Under the pieces are notes generated by a model that was not told the DNA's origin, did no database searches, and saw only the letters and a program-made list of their open reading frames with translations. Positions 1-7,330 of a stretch of DNA of 64,000 nucleotides are shown here, one piece after another (position 1 is the first letter of the stretch; every line of letters begins with the position of its first letter). A program made the position numbers and the translations under genes. Source of the DNA: Massilia eburnea (GTDB lineage Bacteria > Pseudomonadota > Gammaproteobacteria > Burkholderiales > Burkholderiaceae_D); assembly GCF_009720745.1 (NCBI RefSeq), contig NZ_WNKX01000017.1:62001-126000 (forward strand), written 5' to 3'.

Positions 1-648
1 CTGCGACAGGAAATACACATAGTCAGCAATCTGGAACGACTCCTTGACGTCGTGCGACACCAGGATCGTGGTCGAACCCAGGGCATCGTTCAGGTTGCGG
101 ATCAGGTTGGCGGTCACGCCCATCGAGATCGGGTCGAGGCCGGCGAACGGCTCATCGTACATGATCAGCTGCGGGTCGAGCGCGATCGAGCGCGCCAGCG
201 CCACGCGGCGCGCCATACCGCCGGAAATCTCGCCCGGCTTCAGTTTGGCGGCATTGCGCAGGCCGACTGCGTTCAGCTTGAGCAGTACCAGGTCGCGGAT
301 CAGCTCTTCCGGCAGGTCGGTATGTTCACGCAGCGGGAAGGCCACGTTTTCATACACGGTCAGGTCGGTAAACAGCGCGCCGTGCTGGAACAGCATGCCC
401 ATTTTGCGGCGCAGCAGGTAAAGGTCCTTGGTGTTCAGCTCGTGAACCACCTGGCCTTCCACAGAGACCCCGCCTTTCTGCGGGCTGATCTGGCCGCCAA
501 TCAGGCGCAGGACGGTGGTCTTGCCACTGCCCGAGCCGCCCATGACGGCCACCACCTTCCCGCGTGGGAAGTCCATATGGAGGCCGGACAGAATTGCCCG
601 TTTTCCATAGCTGAAGTGTAAGTCACGGATTTCGACGAGATTTGGCAC
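1..648 (-). CDS. mlaF: Phospholipid ABC transporter ATP-binding protein MlaF (3' part beyond window)
   Basis: The ORF runs on the minus strand from a GTG at 648 and stays open to base 1, so the C-terminus lies outside the window. Translation gives a P-loop GGSGSGKTT (about residues 37-45), the ABC signature SGGMARRVALARS and a Walker B LIMYDEPFAGLDP followed by the switch His in LVSHD. The LFQHGALFTDLTVYENVAFPLRE stretch and the SGGMARR signature are typical of MlaF, the cytoplasmic ATPase of the MlaFEDB complex, which moves phospholipids between the inner membrane and periplasmic MlaC to keep the outer membrane asymmetric. The partner genes mlaE/D/C/B would lie beyond the left edge. GTG is the only plausible start ahead of the conserved N-terminus; the ribosome site is weak. 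Confidence 0.9.
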   Translation of the reverse strand, partial: MPNLVEIRDLHFSYGKRAILSGLHMDFPRGKVVAVMGGSGSGKTTVLRLIGGQISPQKGGVSVEGQVVHELNTKDLYLLRRKMGMLFQHGALFTDLTVYENVAFPLREHTDLPEELIRDLVLLKLNAVGLRNAAKLKPGEISGGMARRVALARSIALDPQLIMYDEPFAGLDPISMGVTANLIRNLNDALGSTTILVSHDVKESFQIADYVYFLSQ

Positions 649-878
649 TGAGGTCGCTCTTTGTTCTTGAGGCCACATTGTAATTCAGAAACGGTTATCT
701 CTGCTCAGAGGCCCTTTGCGGCGCCAATAGCGCAGTCAAAGAGGCAAATAATACAACACTACTAACCCTAGGGTCAGCAATTTACAAATTGAAACGCCTG
801 TTGTTTGCATGTTCACTGCTGCAAGGCAGCAAATTCCTGCTATTTTAATAACTTTGGCTCATTAGAAGGAAAAAAAGC
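649..878. promoter_or_regulatory. Divergent intergenic region mlaF / TonB receptor
   Basis: A 230-base AT-richer gap separates two divergent genes and must carry both promoters. I see a 10-bp palindrome ACCCTAGGGT at 765-774 and a short hairpin TGCTGC-AAG-GCAGCA at 817-831 that would lie in the leader of the receptor gene. A purine-rich ribosome site (AGAAGG) precedes the ATG at 879. No convincing Fur box or -35/-10 pair stands out by eye. Confidence 0.4.
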
Positions 879-3194
879 ATGAAAATTCGTCGGACGGTCC
901 TGGCTTGCTCCCTGGCGGCTATCTCGGCCCAGGCTTTGGCGGATGGCGACAAGCTCGAAGTTGTCACCGTGACTGCGCAAAAGCGCAAGGAAGACCCGAG
1001 CAAGGTAGCGATGAGTATTTCCGCCATCAGCGGCGCCTCGCTGCAGGCGCAGCAGGTGTCCGACTTCACCGACCTGACGCGGGCCGTGCCGAACATCTCC
1101 TTTACCGCCGCCACCGGCAATGGCGGCGCCGGGCCGGGCACCTCGAATATCGAAATCCGCGGCATCAGCTCGGCGGCCGGCCAATCCACCGTCGGCATCT
1201 ACCTGGGCGATGTGTCGCTCACCGTGGGCAATCTGTACACCATGGGCACCGTGGAGCCGAAGTTCTTCGACATTGACCGCGTGGAAGTGCTGCGCGGCCC
1301 GCAGGCGACCCTGTATGGCGCAAGTTCCATGGGCGGCACCATCAAGTTCGTGCCAAATGAGCCGGACCTGAAAGAGCGCGAGATCACGGCTTACGCCGAG
1401 GCCTCTTCCACCAAAGGCGGCAGCGCGAATTTCTCCACTAACGTGGTCGGCAACTTCCCCCTGGTCAGCGACGAACTGGCGCTGCGCATCGGCGCGCAAG
1501 CCCAGCGTACCGGCGGCTTCATCGACCAGGTGGATGGCGATGGCAACGTAGTCGCCAATAACATCAACAAGATCAACGACCAGGAATTGCGCGTGGCCCT
1601 GAAATGGGCGGCGACGCGCGACCTGACCATCACGCCTTCGCTTTATTATCAGCGCGTGGATGCGAAGGACATCGCAGCCTTCAACCTGGAGCGGCCGCCA
1701 TACCAGGCGCAGAAACAGGTGCGCGAGCCTTCCATCGACAAGCTGTTGACGCCAAACCTGGCTGTGAACTGGGACCTGGGCGGGGCAGACCTGACTTCGA
1801 GCACCAGCTACTTCCAACGCAAATTCGACCGTACCCAGAACGGTTCTGCCTACAACAGCTACTCGCTGTCGACCTTCCTGACTTCCACCGACGATGGCGG
1901 CAAAGCGCCCCCGGAACTGATCGACGCAATTGCCGGCCTGCCTTCTGCGGTGTACCTGAATAACGCGGTACGCCAGATTTCGCAGGAATTCCGCCTGGCG
2001 TCCAAACCTTATTCCGCCGGAGGTTCGCCTGTCACCTGGCTCGCGGGCTACTACTTCTCCAACCAGCACACCAACCTGAACGAGAACGACCCGATCTTTG
2101 GCGTCAACGCCACGTTTGAAAAATTCGGATTCTCCAGCGCCGACCCGAACCTGCTGCCGGACTCTTATCCAGGCGCCTTCCCGAACGATAATTCCTTCGC
2201 CGGCGAATTCCACTACCGCGAAAAGCAGAATTCGATCTTCGGCGAAGTGAATTATTACTTCGCCCCGACGCTGCATGGCACGATCGGGGCGCGCTACCTG
2301 AAGGGCAAATCCACCCTGACCCAGCGCAACAGCCTCTATCTGGCCGGCGCAGGCAACAACAGCAGCTCCAGCCTGTCCTCGCACGCCTTCACGCCGAAAT
2401 ACGCGGTGACCTGGGAAGTGTCGCCTGAGCACACGGTGTATTCCTCGGTCGCCAAAGGCTTCCGCCTCGGCGGCTCCAACGTCTTCGTGCCGCCAACCAC
2501 CTGCGGCCCGGATCTGGAAGCCAACGGCCTGACCTCCGGCCCGCCAACCTATGCCTCCGACAGCCTGTGGAGCTATGAAGTCGGCAGCAAATCGCGTTTC
2601 ATGGGCGGGCGCGTTTCCGTCAATGCCGACGCCTTCTACGTGAAGTGGAAGAACATCCAGCAAGGCGTCTACTTGCCGACTTGCGCCTACAGCTACAACG
2701 CCAACGCCGGCGACGCCACCAGCAAAGGCTTCGAATTCGACGTCAAGGCCAAGCCGATGGCCGGCCTGACCCTGAGCGCCGCCGGCGGCTACGTGAAGGC
2801 CGAACTATCCAACGACGAAGGCATCGCCAACGGCGTAGTGGGTGCTGTGAAGGGCGCGCAAGTGCAGGGCGTACCGAAGTACAACAGCACCATCACCGCG
2901 CAATACAACTTCTCTACCGCCAGCGGCCATAGCGCCTTCGTGATGGGCGGCGTGCAGTGGGTCGGCCCAAGCAAAGGTTCGCTCAATCCCGAACAGACCG
3001 ACTATGACCGCCCGGCCTACCATACCGTCAACTTCAGCACTGGCATCTCGATCGACCGCTATCAGCTGACGGCCTTCATCAAGAACGCCTTCGATGAAGA
3101 CAAGGTAATCCAGCACCCGCAAGTCGCCTCGATCGTACAGGGCTACCGCGTGGCGCCACGTAGCATCGGCATGAGCGTCGCAGCGAAATTCTAA
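879..3194 (+). CDS. TonB-dependent outer-membrane receptor
   Basis: This 771-residue protein begins with a Sec signal peptide (residues 1-21, cleavage after AQALA), followed by a TonB-box-like segment LEVVTVTAQKR near residue 26. A plug domain follows (VAMSISAISG, then VEVLRGPQATLYGASSMGGTI at about 140-162, the usual plug signature), then a 22-strand-type barrel ending in an aromatic residue (MSVAAKF). It should take up a large or scarce ligand across the outer membrane using TonB-ExbBD energy. No transporter, sigma/anti-sigma pair or catabolic gene sits next to it, so the ligand cannot be named. Many receptors of this length with VTVTAQKR boxes are annotated for siderophores or plant-derived compounds. 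A good ribosome site lies 8 bases upstream of the ATG. Confidence 0.88.
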   Translation: MKIRRTVLACSLAAISAQALADGDKLEVVTVTAQKRKEDPSKVAMSISAISGASLQAQQVSDFTDLTRAVPNISFTAATGNGGAGPGTSNIEIRGISSAAGQSTVGIYLGDVSLTVGNLYTMGTVEPKFFDIDRVEVLRGPQATLYGASSMGGTIKFVPNEPDLKEREITAYAEASSTKGGSANFSTNVVGNFPLVSDELALRIGAQAQRTGGFIDQVDGDGNVVANNINKINDQELRVALKWAATRDLTITPSLYYQRVDAKDIAAFNLERPPYQAQKQVREPSIDKLLTPNLAVNWDLGGADLTSSTSYFQRKFDRTQNGSAYNSYSLSTFLTSTDDGGKAPPELIDAIAGLPSAVYLNNAVRQISQEFRLASKPYSAGGSPVTWLAGYYFSNQHTNLNENDPIFGVNATFEKFGFSSADPNLLPDSYPGAFPNDNSFAGEFHYREKQNSIFGEVNYYFAPTLHGTIGARYLKGKSTLTQRNSLYLAGAGNNSSSSLSSHAFTPKYAVTWEVSPEHTVYSSVAKGFRLGGSNVFVPPTTCGPDLEANGLTSGPPTYASDSLWSYEVGSKSRFMGGRVSVNADAFYVKWKNIQQGVYLPTCAYSYNANAGDATSKGFEFDVKAKPMAGLTLSAAGGYVKAELSNDEGIANGVVGAVKGAQVQGVPKYNSTITAQYNFSTASGHSAFVMGGVQWVGPSKGSLNPEQTDYDRPAYHTVNFSTGISIDRYQLTAFIKNAFDEDKVIQHPQVASIVQGYRVAPRSIGMSVAAKF

Positions 3195-3197
3195 AGA

Positions 3198-3788
3198 ATG
3201 AAAATATCAGAAGTCGCAGCAGGCATTTTTGTTTCGCTGTTCATCCTGGCATTCGCAGGTGTATTCACGTGGGCGGGCATTGGTTACGGCGCCTTGCCGC
3301 TTTACGTTCAAATGCGCGACTCAAGGGCTGCCGAAAGCTACATGCCGGTGCCCGCCGAAGTAGAGTCGGTCGTGCTCGACGACCTATATAGCAAAAAAGG
3401 CGGTACGTCCTACTTCACGAGAGCTGAATTCAGATACACGTTCGAAGGCCGCCCTTACCGGAGCAAACGCGTTAGCTTCAACCGCTCTGCAGACAAAGAG
3501 GGGGAGTACCAGCAACACGTTTTCGCCCGGCTGCTGGATGCGAAGTCGAATCACAAGCCCATAGAAATCTGGGTGGATCCAAACCACCCTGAAAAGTCGG
3601 TCTACGACCGTTCAACACGCTCCGATAGAGCGCTCACGTATCTGGTAGTTGCGCTTATGTTTACGCCCATTGGACTCGGATTCCTGTTTATGATCCTCCG
3701 CGGATGGTGGCGGCTTTATGCGGAACATATCAAAAAGAAAGAATGGGAGGCCTCTCGCAGTGCCAGGGGCCTGCCGACAGGCAGGTGA
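3198..3788 (+). CDS. DUF3592 domain membrane protein
   Basis: A 196-residue protein with one N-terminal transmembrane helix (about residues 8-30), a soluble middle of about 110 residues and a second helix near 150-172, followed by a basic cytoplasmic tail. The middle (PVPAEVESVVL, YFTRAEFRYTFEGRPYRSKRVSF, IEIWVDPNHPEKSVYDR) matches the DUF3592 pattern of a small beta domain held outside the membrane. Function is unknown. It starts only three bases after the receptor stop, so it may be co-transcribed, yet the two have no obvious functional link. A 6-bp hairpin (3770-3785) overlaps the end of the gene without a T-run. Confidence 0.7.
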   Translation: MKISEVAAGIFVSLFILAFAGVFTWAGIGYGALPLYVQMRDSRAAESYMPVPAEVESVVLDDLYSKKGGTSYFTRAEFRYTFEGRPYRSKRVSFNRSADKEGEYQQHVFARLLDAKSNHKPIEIWVDPNHPEKSVYDRSTRSDRALTYLVVALMFTPIGLGFLFMILRGWWRLYAEHIKKKEWEASRSARGLPTGR

Positions 3789-3856
3789 TCGCCGTGCATG
3801 GCGGCACACCCTCCGAGGCTACAATGCTGTCATTTTCAAATACATGACGTAACAGC

Positions 3857-4414
3857 ATGGACGACAACGACAACAATCCCCTGAGCATGCGCGTAGCCGT
3901 AGTGGTGGCGATCCTCGCCACCTTCATGGGCATCTGCAAGGTCAAAGACGACAACATCAACCAGGCCATGCAGCAGGCACAGGCCAACAAGGTAGACCAC
4001 TGGTCCTTCTACCAGGCCCGCAATATCCGCGAAGAAGTCGCCAACGCGACGATCGTGCAGCTCAAACTGGCCAAGGCTGGCCGCCCGGCGAGCGAACAAG
4101 CGTCCTATGATGATGCCATCGCCAGCTACACCAAACTCGCAGCAGAACTAAAGCGCAAGAAAGACGAACTCAAAGCCCAGGCCGAGCAGGACGACAAAAC
4201 CTACGACGACTTGAACTTCAAGGACGACCAGTTCGACCTGTCCGACGCCATGCTGGCAATCGCGATCGCCCTGTTCGCGATCACCGCGCTGACTAAACAG
4301 CGCTGGCTGTTCTGGCTCTCGATGCTGCCGACCGGCTTTGGCGTTTTCATGGGTCTATCCGGCCTGCTCGGCTGGCATTTCCACCCAACTGCGCTTGTGG
4401 CGTTGCTTTCCTAA
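3857..4414 (+). CDS. DUF4337-like membrane protein
   Basis: A 185-residue protein with a hydrophobic helix at residues 10-27, a charged, helical middle (AELKRKKDELKAQAEQDDKT, coiled-coil-prone) and two C-terminal helices (about 130-147 and 152-180). The arrangement and the string NQAMQQAQANKVDHWSFYQARNIRE fit the DUF4337 family of uncharacterised inner-membrane proteins. It stands alone between small hypothetical genes and has no recognisable ribosome site, so the start at 3857 rests on the family N-terminus (residues NDNNPLS just before the first helix). No function can be given. Confidence 0.65.
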   Translation: MDDNDNNPLSMRVAVVVAILATFMGICKVKDDNINQAMQQAQANKVDHWSFYQARNIREEVANATIVQLKLAKAGRPASEQASYDDAIASYTKLAAELKRKKDELKAQAEQDDKTYDDLNFKDDQFDLSDAMLAIAIALFAITALTKQRWLFWLSMLPTGFGVFMGLSGLLGWHFHPTALVALLS

Positions 4415-4527
4415 TTTTCTGCAGCACGCAATGGCTACTGTCCGCCATGAGCTGCAGATCATTGAAAGAAGCGTCGGCACACGTTTGAAGTTATCTTCTG
4501 AACCTCACACCTTAGAAGGGTGCTCAC

Positions 4528-4872
4528 ATGGGAATGTATGCTCAAGTTCTTGCTGTAGGCCCCTACTCCGCATCAATCGCGGATTGGTTGGACTATGGTC
4601 CAGATACCTATAAAAGGACCAAAGAGGGCGCAGTGATCACTTGCGTGTTGTTTGGAATCTCGGAAGGATCGACGTTAAGTCGGCGGCTTGCTGCATTACT
4701 TGGGGTCTCTGATGCTTGGGATTTCAACCAACATTTGGTTCGATCCGAGAGCATCAACTTTGTGGGGCTACGCGAATTCACCGACGAATATCCCTGGTAT
4801 GACCACGACGCCGCAAAAATCGAAGTGCTTTGGAAAGCAGGCTTCACATTTCGTTTTCGACCTGAAGGCTAA
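4528..4872 (+). CDS. Hypothetical protein (114 aa)
   Basis: A soluble 114-residue protein with no signal peptide or membrane segment; I do not recognise the family. It starts MGMYAQVLAVGPYS and has an aromatic C-terminus (FTDEYPWYDHDAAKIEVLWKAG). The ATG is preceded by a good ribosome site (AGAAGG, 9 bases upstream). Base composition is close to half G+C by eye, clearly lower than the metabolic genes on either side, and the codon choice is less biased. Small soluble proteins of this kind among other low-G+C orphans are often immunity or anti-toxin proteins, but nothing in the sequence proves that here. Confidence 0.55.
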   Translation: MGMYAQVLAVGPYSASIADWLDYGPDTYKRTKEGAVITCVLFGISEGSTLSRRLAALLGVSDAWDFNQHLVRSESINFVGLREFTDEYPWYDHDAAKIEVLWKAGFTFRFRPEG

Positions 4873-4947
4873 ATCTAATAGACTGTCGGCTCAACCACAG
4901 AAGGGCGGCATTCTTCGGCTGCGGACTCAACAAACCATACAAAGCAC

Positions 4948-5409
4948 ATGACGAGATACAAATTCCAACTGTCCGCGAGCTACCATCAGTTTTACGTCCA
5001 AGATGAAGCTGCTGACGGAAATCTTTCCGATGCTTGGACCCCTGACGCCGTCGAGCGCCTTCTTGCACTCGCGCCTGGCGTGGTGGGGATTGGCACAGCG
5101 CGAAATACCGATGTTCCAGTAACCATCGATGTGTTGGATCGAGAACCTGAAAAAGAATTTGACACGTCAGACCACATCGTTGAATGTTCAATTTCAATTT
5201 CGAGCGGCATCATTGTTGTCGCTGGATGTACCGACTATTTTCCCGACGCGGCGCGGATCCGGGTACAGCCTGGATCCTATCGGGTTCGGGTCAATTTTGC
5301 AGGCTTGGGCTCCGTGTCAGATGATGGACTCGAAGGAAGTGACAGTTATCATTTGCAGCTCTGGCGCGCGCCTATTGGTGATATCACAGTGCTTGAGCGG
5401 GACGAATAG
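4948..5409 (+). CDS. Hypothetical protein (153 aa), beta-rich
   Basis: A cytosolic-looking 153-residue protein without signal peptide or membrane helix. It opens with MTRYKFQLSASYHQFYVQDE and contains alternating hydrophobic segments (VPVTIDVLD, IVECSISISSGIIVVAGC, GSYRVRVNFAGLGS, SYHLQLWRAP) that suggest a beta-sandwich. The pattern of a regulator-like sensor surface followed by a closing strand HLQLWRAP resembles orphan immunity-type proteins found near secreted toxins, but no toxin gene is adjacent. G+C is lower than the surrounding chromosome. The gene lies 75 bases after its upstream neighbour and 26 before the next, all in one direction, so 4528-5882 may be one transcript. Confidence 0.55.
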   Translation: MTRYKFQLSASYHQFYVQDEAADGNLSDAWTPDAVERLLALAPGVVGIGTARNTDVPVTIDVLDREPEKEFDTSDHIVECSISISSGIIVVAGCTDYFPDAARIRVQPGSYRVRVNFAGLGSVSDDGLEGSDSYHLQLWRAPIGDITVLERDE

Positions 5410-5435
5410 AAAGGCCGGTAGATCAGAGTTCACAG

Positions 5436-5882
5436 ATGAACAACCCTGCATCCCCAACCAGCGGACGTATAGTCCTTGGCGTTCTCGCTGCTATGCTTGT
5501 CACGCCGCTTTTTGCGCTCAACTATCGTGAACAAGTTCAACTCGATGAGCTAGAAGCCAACGCTGTCGTTGTGACCGCTCAGCTTAATGGAAAGGAATGT
5601 CAAAACCACGGCAAAGTTCATTATCGGTATGTTGCCGAGAATCGTACCTTGCGCGGCCAAGGCAGTTGTCCATTGAATTGCAATGCCGCCTCAATCGGCG
5701 ACCCGATTCAAGTAACGTACTCTCACGCCAAACCGTCGCACTCTGAATGCGAAGATTTCTTAAAACTCCAAGCCAATATCAATGGCGCCTATTTCTGCCT
5801 GCTATTCATTAGTATCGTGCTTGCCGTTGCTATACTTCGCGTCACATCCAATGACAATTTACAGGTCCGTGATGGGCGCTAA
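5436..5882 (+). CDS. Small membrane protein with DUF3592-like periplasmic domain
   Basis: A 148-residue protein with an N-terminal helix (about residues 10-29), an extracytoplasmic domain with four cysteines (ECQNHG, GSCPLNC, ECEDF) and a second helix near 112-133. The topology and the core KVHYRYVAENRTLRGQG / IGDPIQVTYSHAKPS recall the DUF3592 fold seen in the 3198-3788 gene, here with likely disulphides. The ATG follows a GATCAGAG-type weak ribosome site. Function unknown. It closes the group of low-G+C same-strand genes. Confidence 0.6.
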   Translation: MNNPASPTSGRIVLGVLAAMLVTPLFALNYREQVQLDELEANAVVVTAQLNGKECQNHGKVHYRYVAENRTLRGQGSCPLNCNAASIGDPIQVTYSHAKPSHSECEDFLKLQANINGAYFCLLFISIVLAVAILRVTSNDNLQVRDGR

Positions 5883-5917
5883 CAAGTCGCCCAGGCCATC
5901 ACCGTGTCCACGTTGAC

Positions 5918-6181
5918 CTATACGCCATAGATCTTGGCCACAATTGCAGCCACCCCGAACGCGACGGTTACAACGAGTCCGAAAAATACTCGAATCTCGA
6001 CTCGAACACTGCGAATTTCTGTCCTCACGTCTTGAATTTGAGCGTAGACGCGATCAAAATTCATGCGCGTTTCGCTCCTGAAGTCTTGCAGAACTTCGGA
6101 GTGATGTTGAGATGACGTCTCCAGCCGCACGACGCGGCTTTCCGTATCGCCATTCGACTTTCGCGTAGGGTCGCCGTTCAT
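5918..6181 (-). CDS. Small coiled-coil protein with C-terminal membrane helix
   Basis: An 87-residue protein. Residues 15-62 form heptad-rich helix (VVRLETSSQHHSEVLQDF, RVYAQIQDVRTEIRSVRVEI) and residues 64-84 one transmembrane helix, with the C-terminus just beyond. This is the tail-anchored plan of XhlA-like and DUF1640-like small proteins. Its ATG overlaps the stop of the upstream minus-strand gene in an ATGA, which implies translational coupling. The two proteins share the same plan (short coiled coil then helix ending IYG), so they look like diverged duplicates acting as a pair. Confidence 0.55.
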   Translation of the reverse strand: MNGDPTRKSNGDTESRVVRLETSSQHHSEVLQDFRSETRMNFDRVYAQIQDVRTEIRSVRVEIRVFFGLVVTVAFGVAAIVAKIYGV

Positions 6182-6369
6182 TGAGCACCTCCGTAAATCC
6201 GAATTGCGACGGTCAAGCCGAACATGAAGAGCATGACAAGTGTGGCAGCCTGGAGACCTATCAACATACGAAAGTCGGAGCGTAATTTTCCCAACGTTTC
6301 GACCAAAAACGCTGTGGCCACCTCAAGACGTGCTATGCGGCTATCGACAGTTCCGTGGTGTGCCAGCAA
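6178..6369 (-). CDS. Very small coiled-coil/membrane protein, paralogous to the next gene
   Basis: A 63-residue frame read from a TTG at 6369; an in-frame TAA lies four codons upstream and there is no in-frame ATG. It encodes TVDSRIARLEVATAFLVETLGKL (short coiled coil) and one membrane helix (about residues 36-58, ending AIRIYGGAQ). The heptads (RIARLE against RVVRLE) and the helix ending IYG match the downstream neighbour, supporting it as a real coupled gene. The TTG start is unusual, so the true start could differ or the gene could have lost its original N-terminus. Confidence 0.42.
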   Translation of the reverse strand: MLAHHGTVDSRIARLEVATAFLVETLGKLRSDFRMLIGLQAATLVMLFMFGLTVAIRIYGGAQ

Positions 6370-6432
6370 GACGCTACGTTATGCATGGTTGCCTCGCAGT
6401 GAATGCGCAGGGCCAGTTTACGCTGATGGGGA

Positions 6433-6484
6433 AGATCGTCAAGCCCACTGGGCCGTTCGCTTGACATGAGGTGGAATTAACGCG
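6433..6484. repeat. Degenerate copy of the gltD 3' end (direct repeat, copy A)
   Basis: These 52 bases match 7279-7330 in the same orientation at 44 of 52 positions by hand alignment. The copy includes the remnant of a hairpin (GTCAAGC...GCTTGAC) and the TTAACGCG that in copy B is the gltD stop codon region. Copy A has no gltD reading frame beside it. Confidence 0.7.
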
Positions 6485-6524
6485 CGAAGTCCTATCACCG
6501 CAGCATTTTGGTGATGCAATCACT

Positions 6525-7145
6525 TCAGGCTGAGGTGTTGACTTTCAGTCCGCTGGTACTGACATTGCCGCCGCTCTGCAGATCCTGCTGGAACTTCTCC
6601 AGGAAGGCTTGCAGCGTGGGCGCTGTGGCGCTGCCGTCGGTACCGGAGGAACCACCCAAGACATTGACCAAGTTATTGAATGCATCGGTCAAATCGGACA
6701 ACGTACCGTCGCCGCCGGTCTCCGTCGAACTGGCAAGTTTCTGTAACAGCGACTGAACGCTCTGCTCTAACCTGTTCTGGCCAGGATGGCCGCTTCCATC
6801 ACCCAATTCCTGACCCTGGCCTTGGGCGCGCAGAGCCTGGAACAAGGTGTGCGCGAATTCATGGAATGCCTGGCCAACATCGCTTGTTCCCGGCGCTTGC
6901 GTTGCGCCTGCAGGAGGGGTTCCGCCTGCGCCGCTTGTTGCCGACGGAGGCGGAGGCAAGTTCAAGCCTAGCTGCTGCAGAGCTTCACCAATTGCGCCAC
7001 CAATCCGGTGACCGCCCCCCCCGCGATGAGGGCGACCGACATTTTCGCCATCGCTGTCGACCCGGCGGGGTGGCTGGCTATTCTGGTTAATGGTTGTGCT
7101 GCTTACGCTGAAATTGGTGCTTCCAACACTGGATATCGTACTCAT
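6525..7145 (-). CDS. Gly/Pro-rich hypothetical protein
   Basis: A 206-residue protein. I place the start at the ATG of MSTISSVGSTNFSVSS (7145), which has an ideal ribosome site (AGAGGAG, 7 bases upstream), rather than at a farther in-frame ATG. It has no signal peptide or membrane helix. The Ser/Thr-rich N-terminus is followed by a basic Gly-rich linker (RPHRGGGGHRIGGAIGEAL) and a Pro/Gly linker. Two amphipathic helical blocks come next (VGQAFHEFAHTLFQALRAQG at about residues 92-111; LEQSVQSLLQKLASS and APTLQAFLEKFQQDL). Similar low-complexity, helix-punctuated proteins are widespread and uncharacterised in Oxalobacteraceae. Possible weak terminator hairpin ATCACC...GGTGAT at 6494-6515. Confidence 0.6.
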   Translation of the reverse strand: MSTISSVGSTNFSVSSTTINQNSQPPRRVDSDGENVGRPHRGGGGHRIGGAIGEALQQLGLNLPPPPSATSGAGGTPPAGATQAPGTSDVGQAFHEFAHTLFQALRAQGQGQELGDGSGHPGQNRLEQSVQSLLQKLASSTETGGDGTLSDLTDAFNNLVNVLGGSSGTDGSATAPTLQAFLEKFQQDLQSGGNVSTSGLKVNTSA

Positions 7146-7278
7146 CACGCACTCCTCTATGAACCAATGAAGCCTTGCTTTCAGCATTATCGGTAGCGGG
7201 CGCGGGCGCAAGACAATCTTTACCGTGATTTACATCTGGCGGCAATTTTCCTCGATTTGAGCTCAGCAGTTACAACAG

Positions 7279-7330
7279 AGATCGTCAAGCGCACAGGGCT
7301 GCGCGCTTGACGTGAGGCGGGATTAACGCG
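7279..7330. repeat. gltD 3' end (direct repeat, copy B)
   Basis: The intact member of the 52-base direct repeat. It overlaps the last codons and stop of gltD (7323-7330) and the hairpin just downstream. The 6525-7145 gene lies between copies A and B. Confidence 0.7.
7284..7311 (-). terminator. Probable gltD terminator hairpin
   Basis: A perfect 9-bp stem GTCAAGCGC / GCGCTTGAC with a 10-base loop lies 12 bases beyond the gltD stop. No strong T-run follows on the minus strand, so it may act as an mRNA 3'-end stabiliser or weak terminator. Confidence 0.5.

Noticed and set aside
840..2663. Open frame of 607 codons on the minus strand
   Set aside because: Antisense to the TonB receptor, whose signal peptide, plug and barrel are clear.
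3770..3785. Intrinsic terminator after the DUF3592 gene
   Set aside because: The CCTGCC/GGCAGG stem overlaps the end of the coding region and has no T-run.
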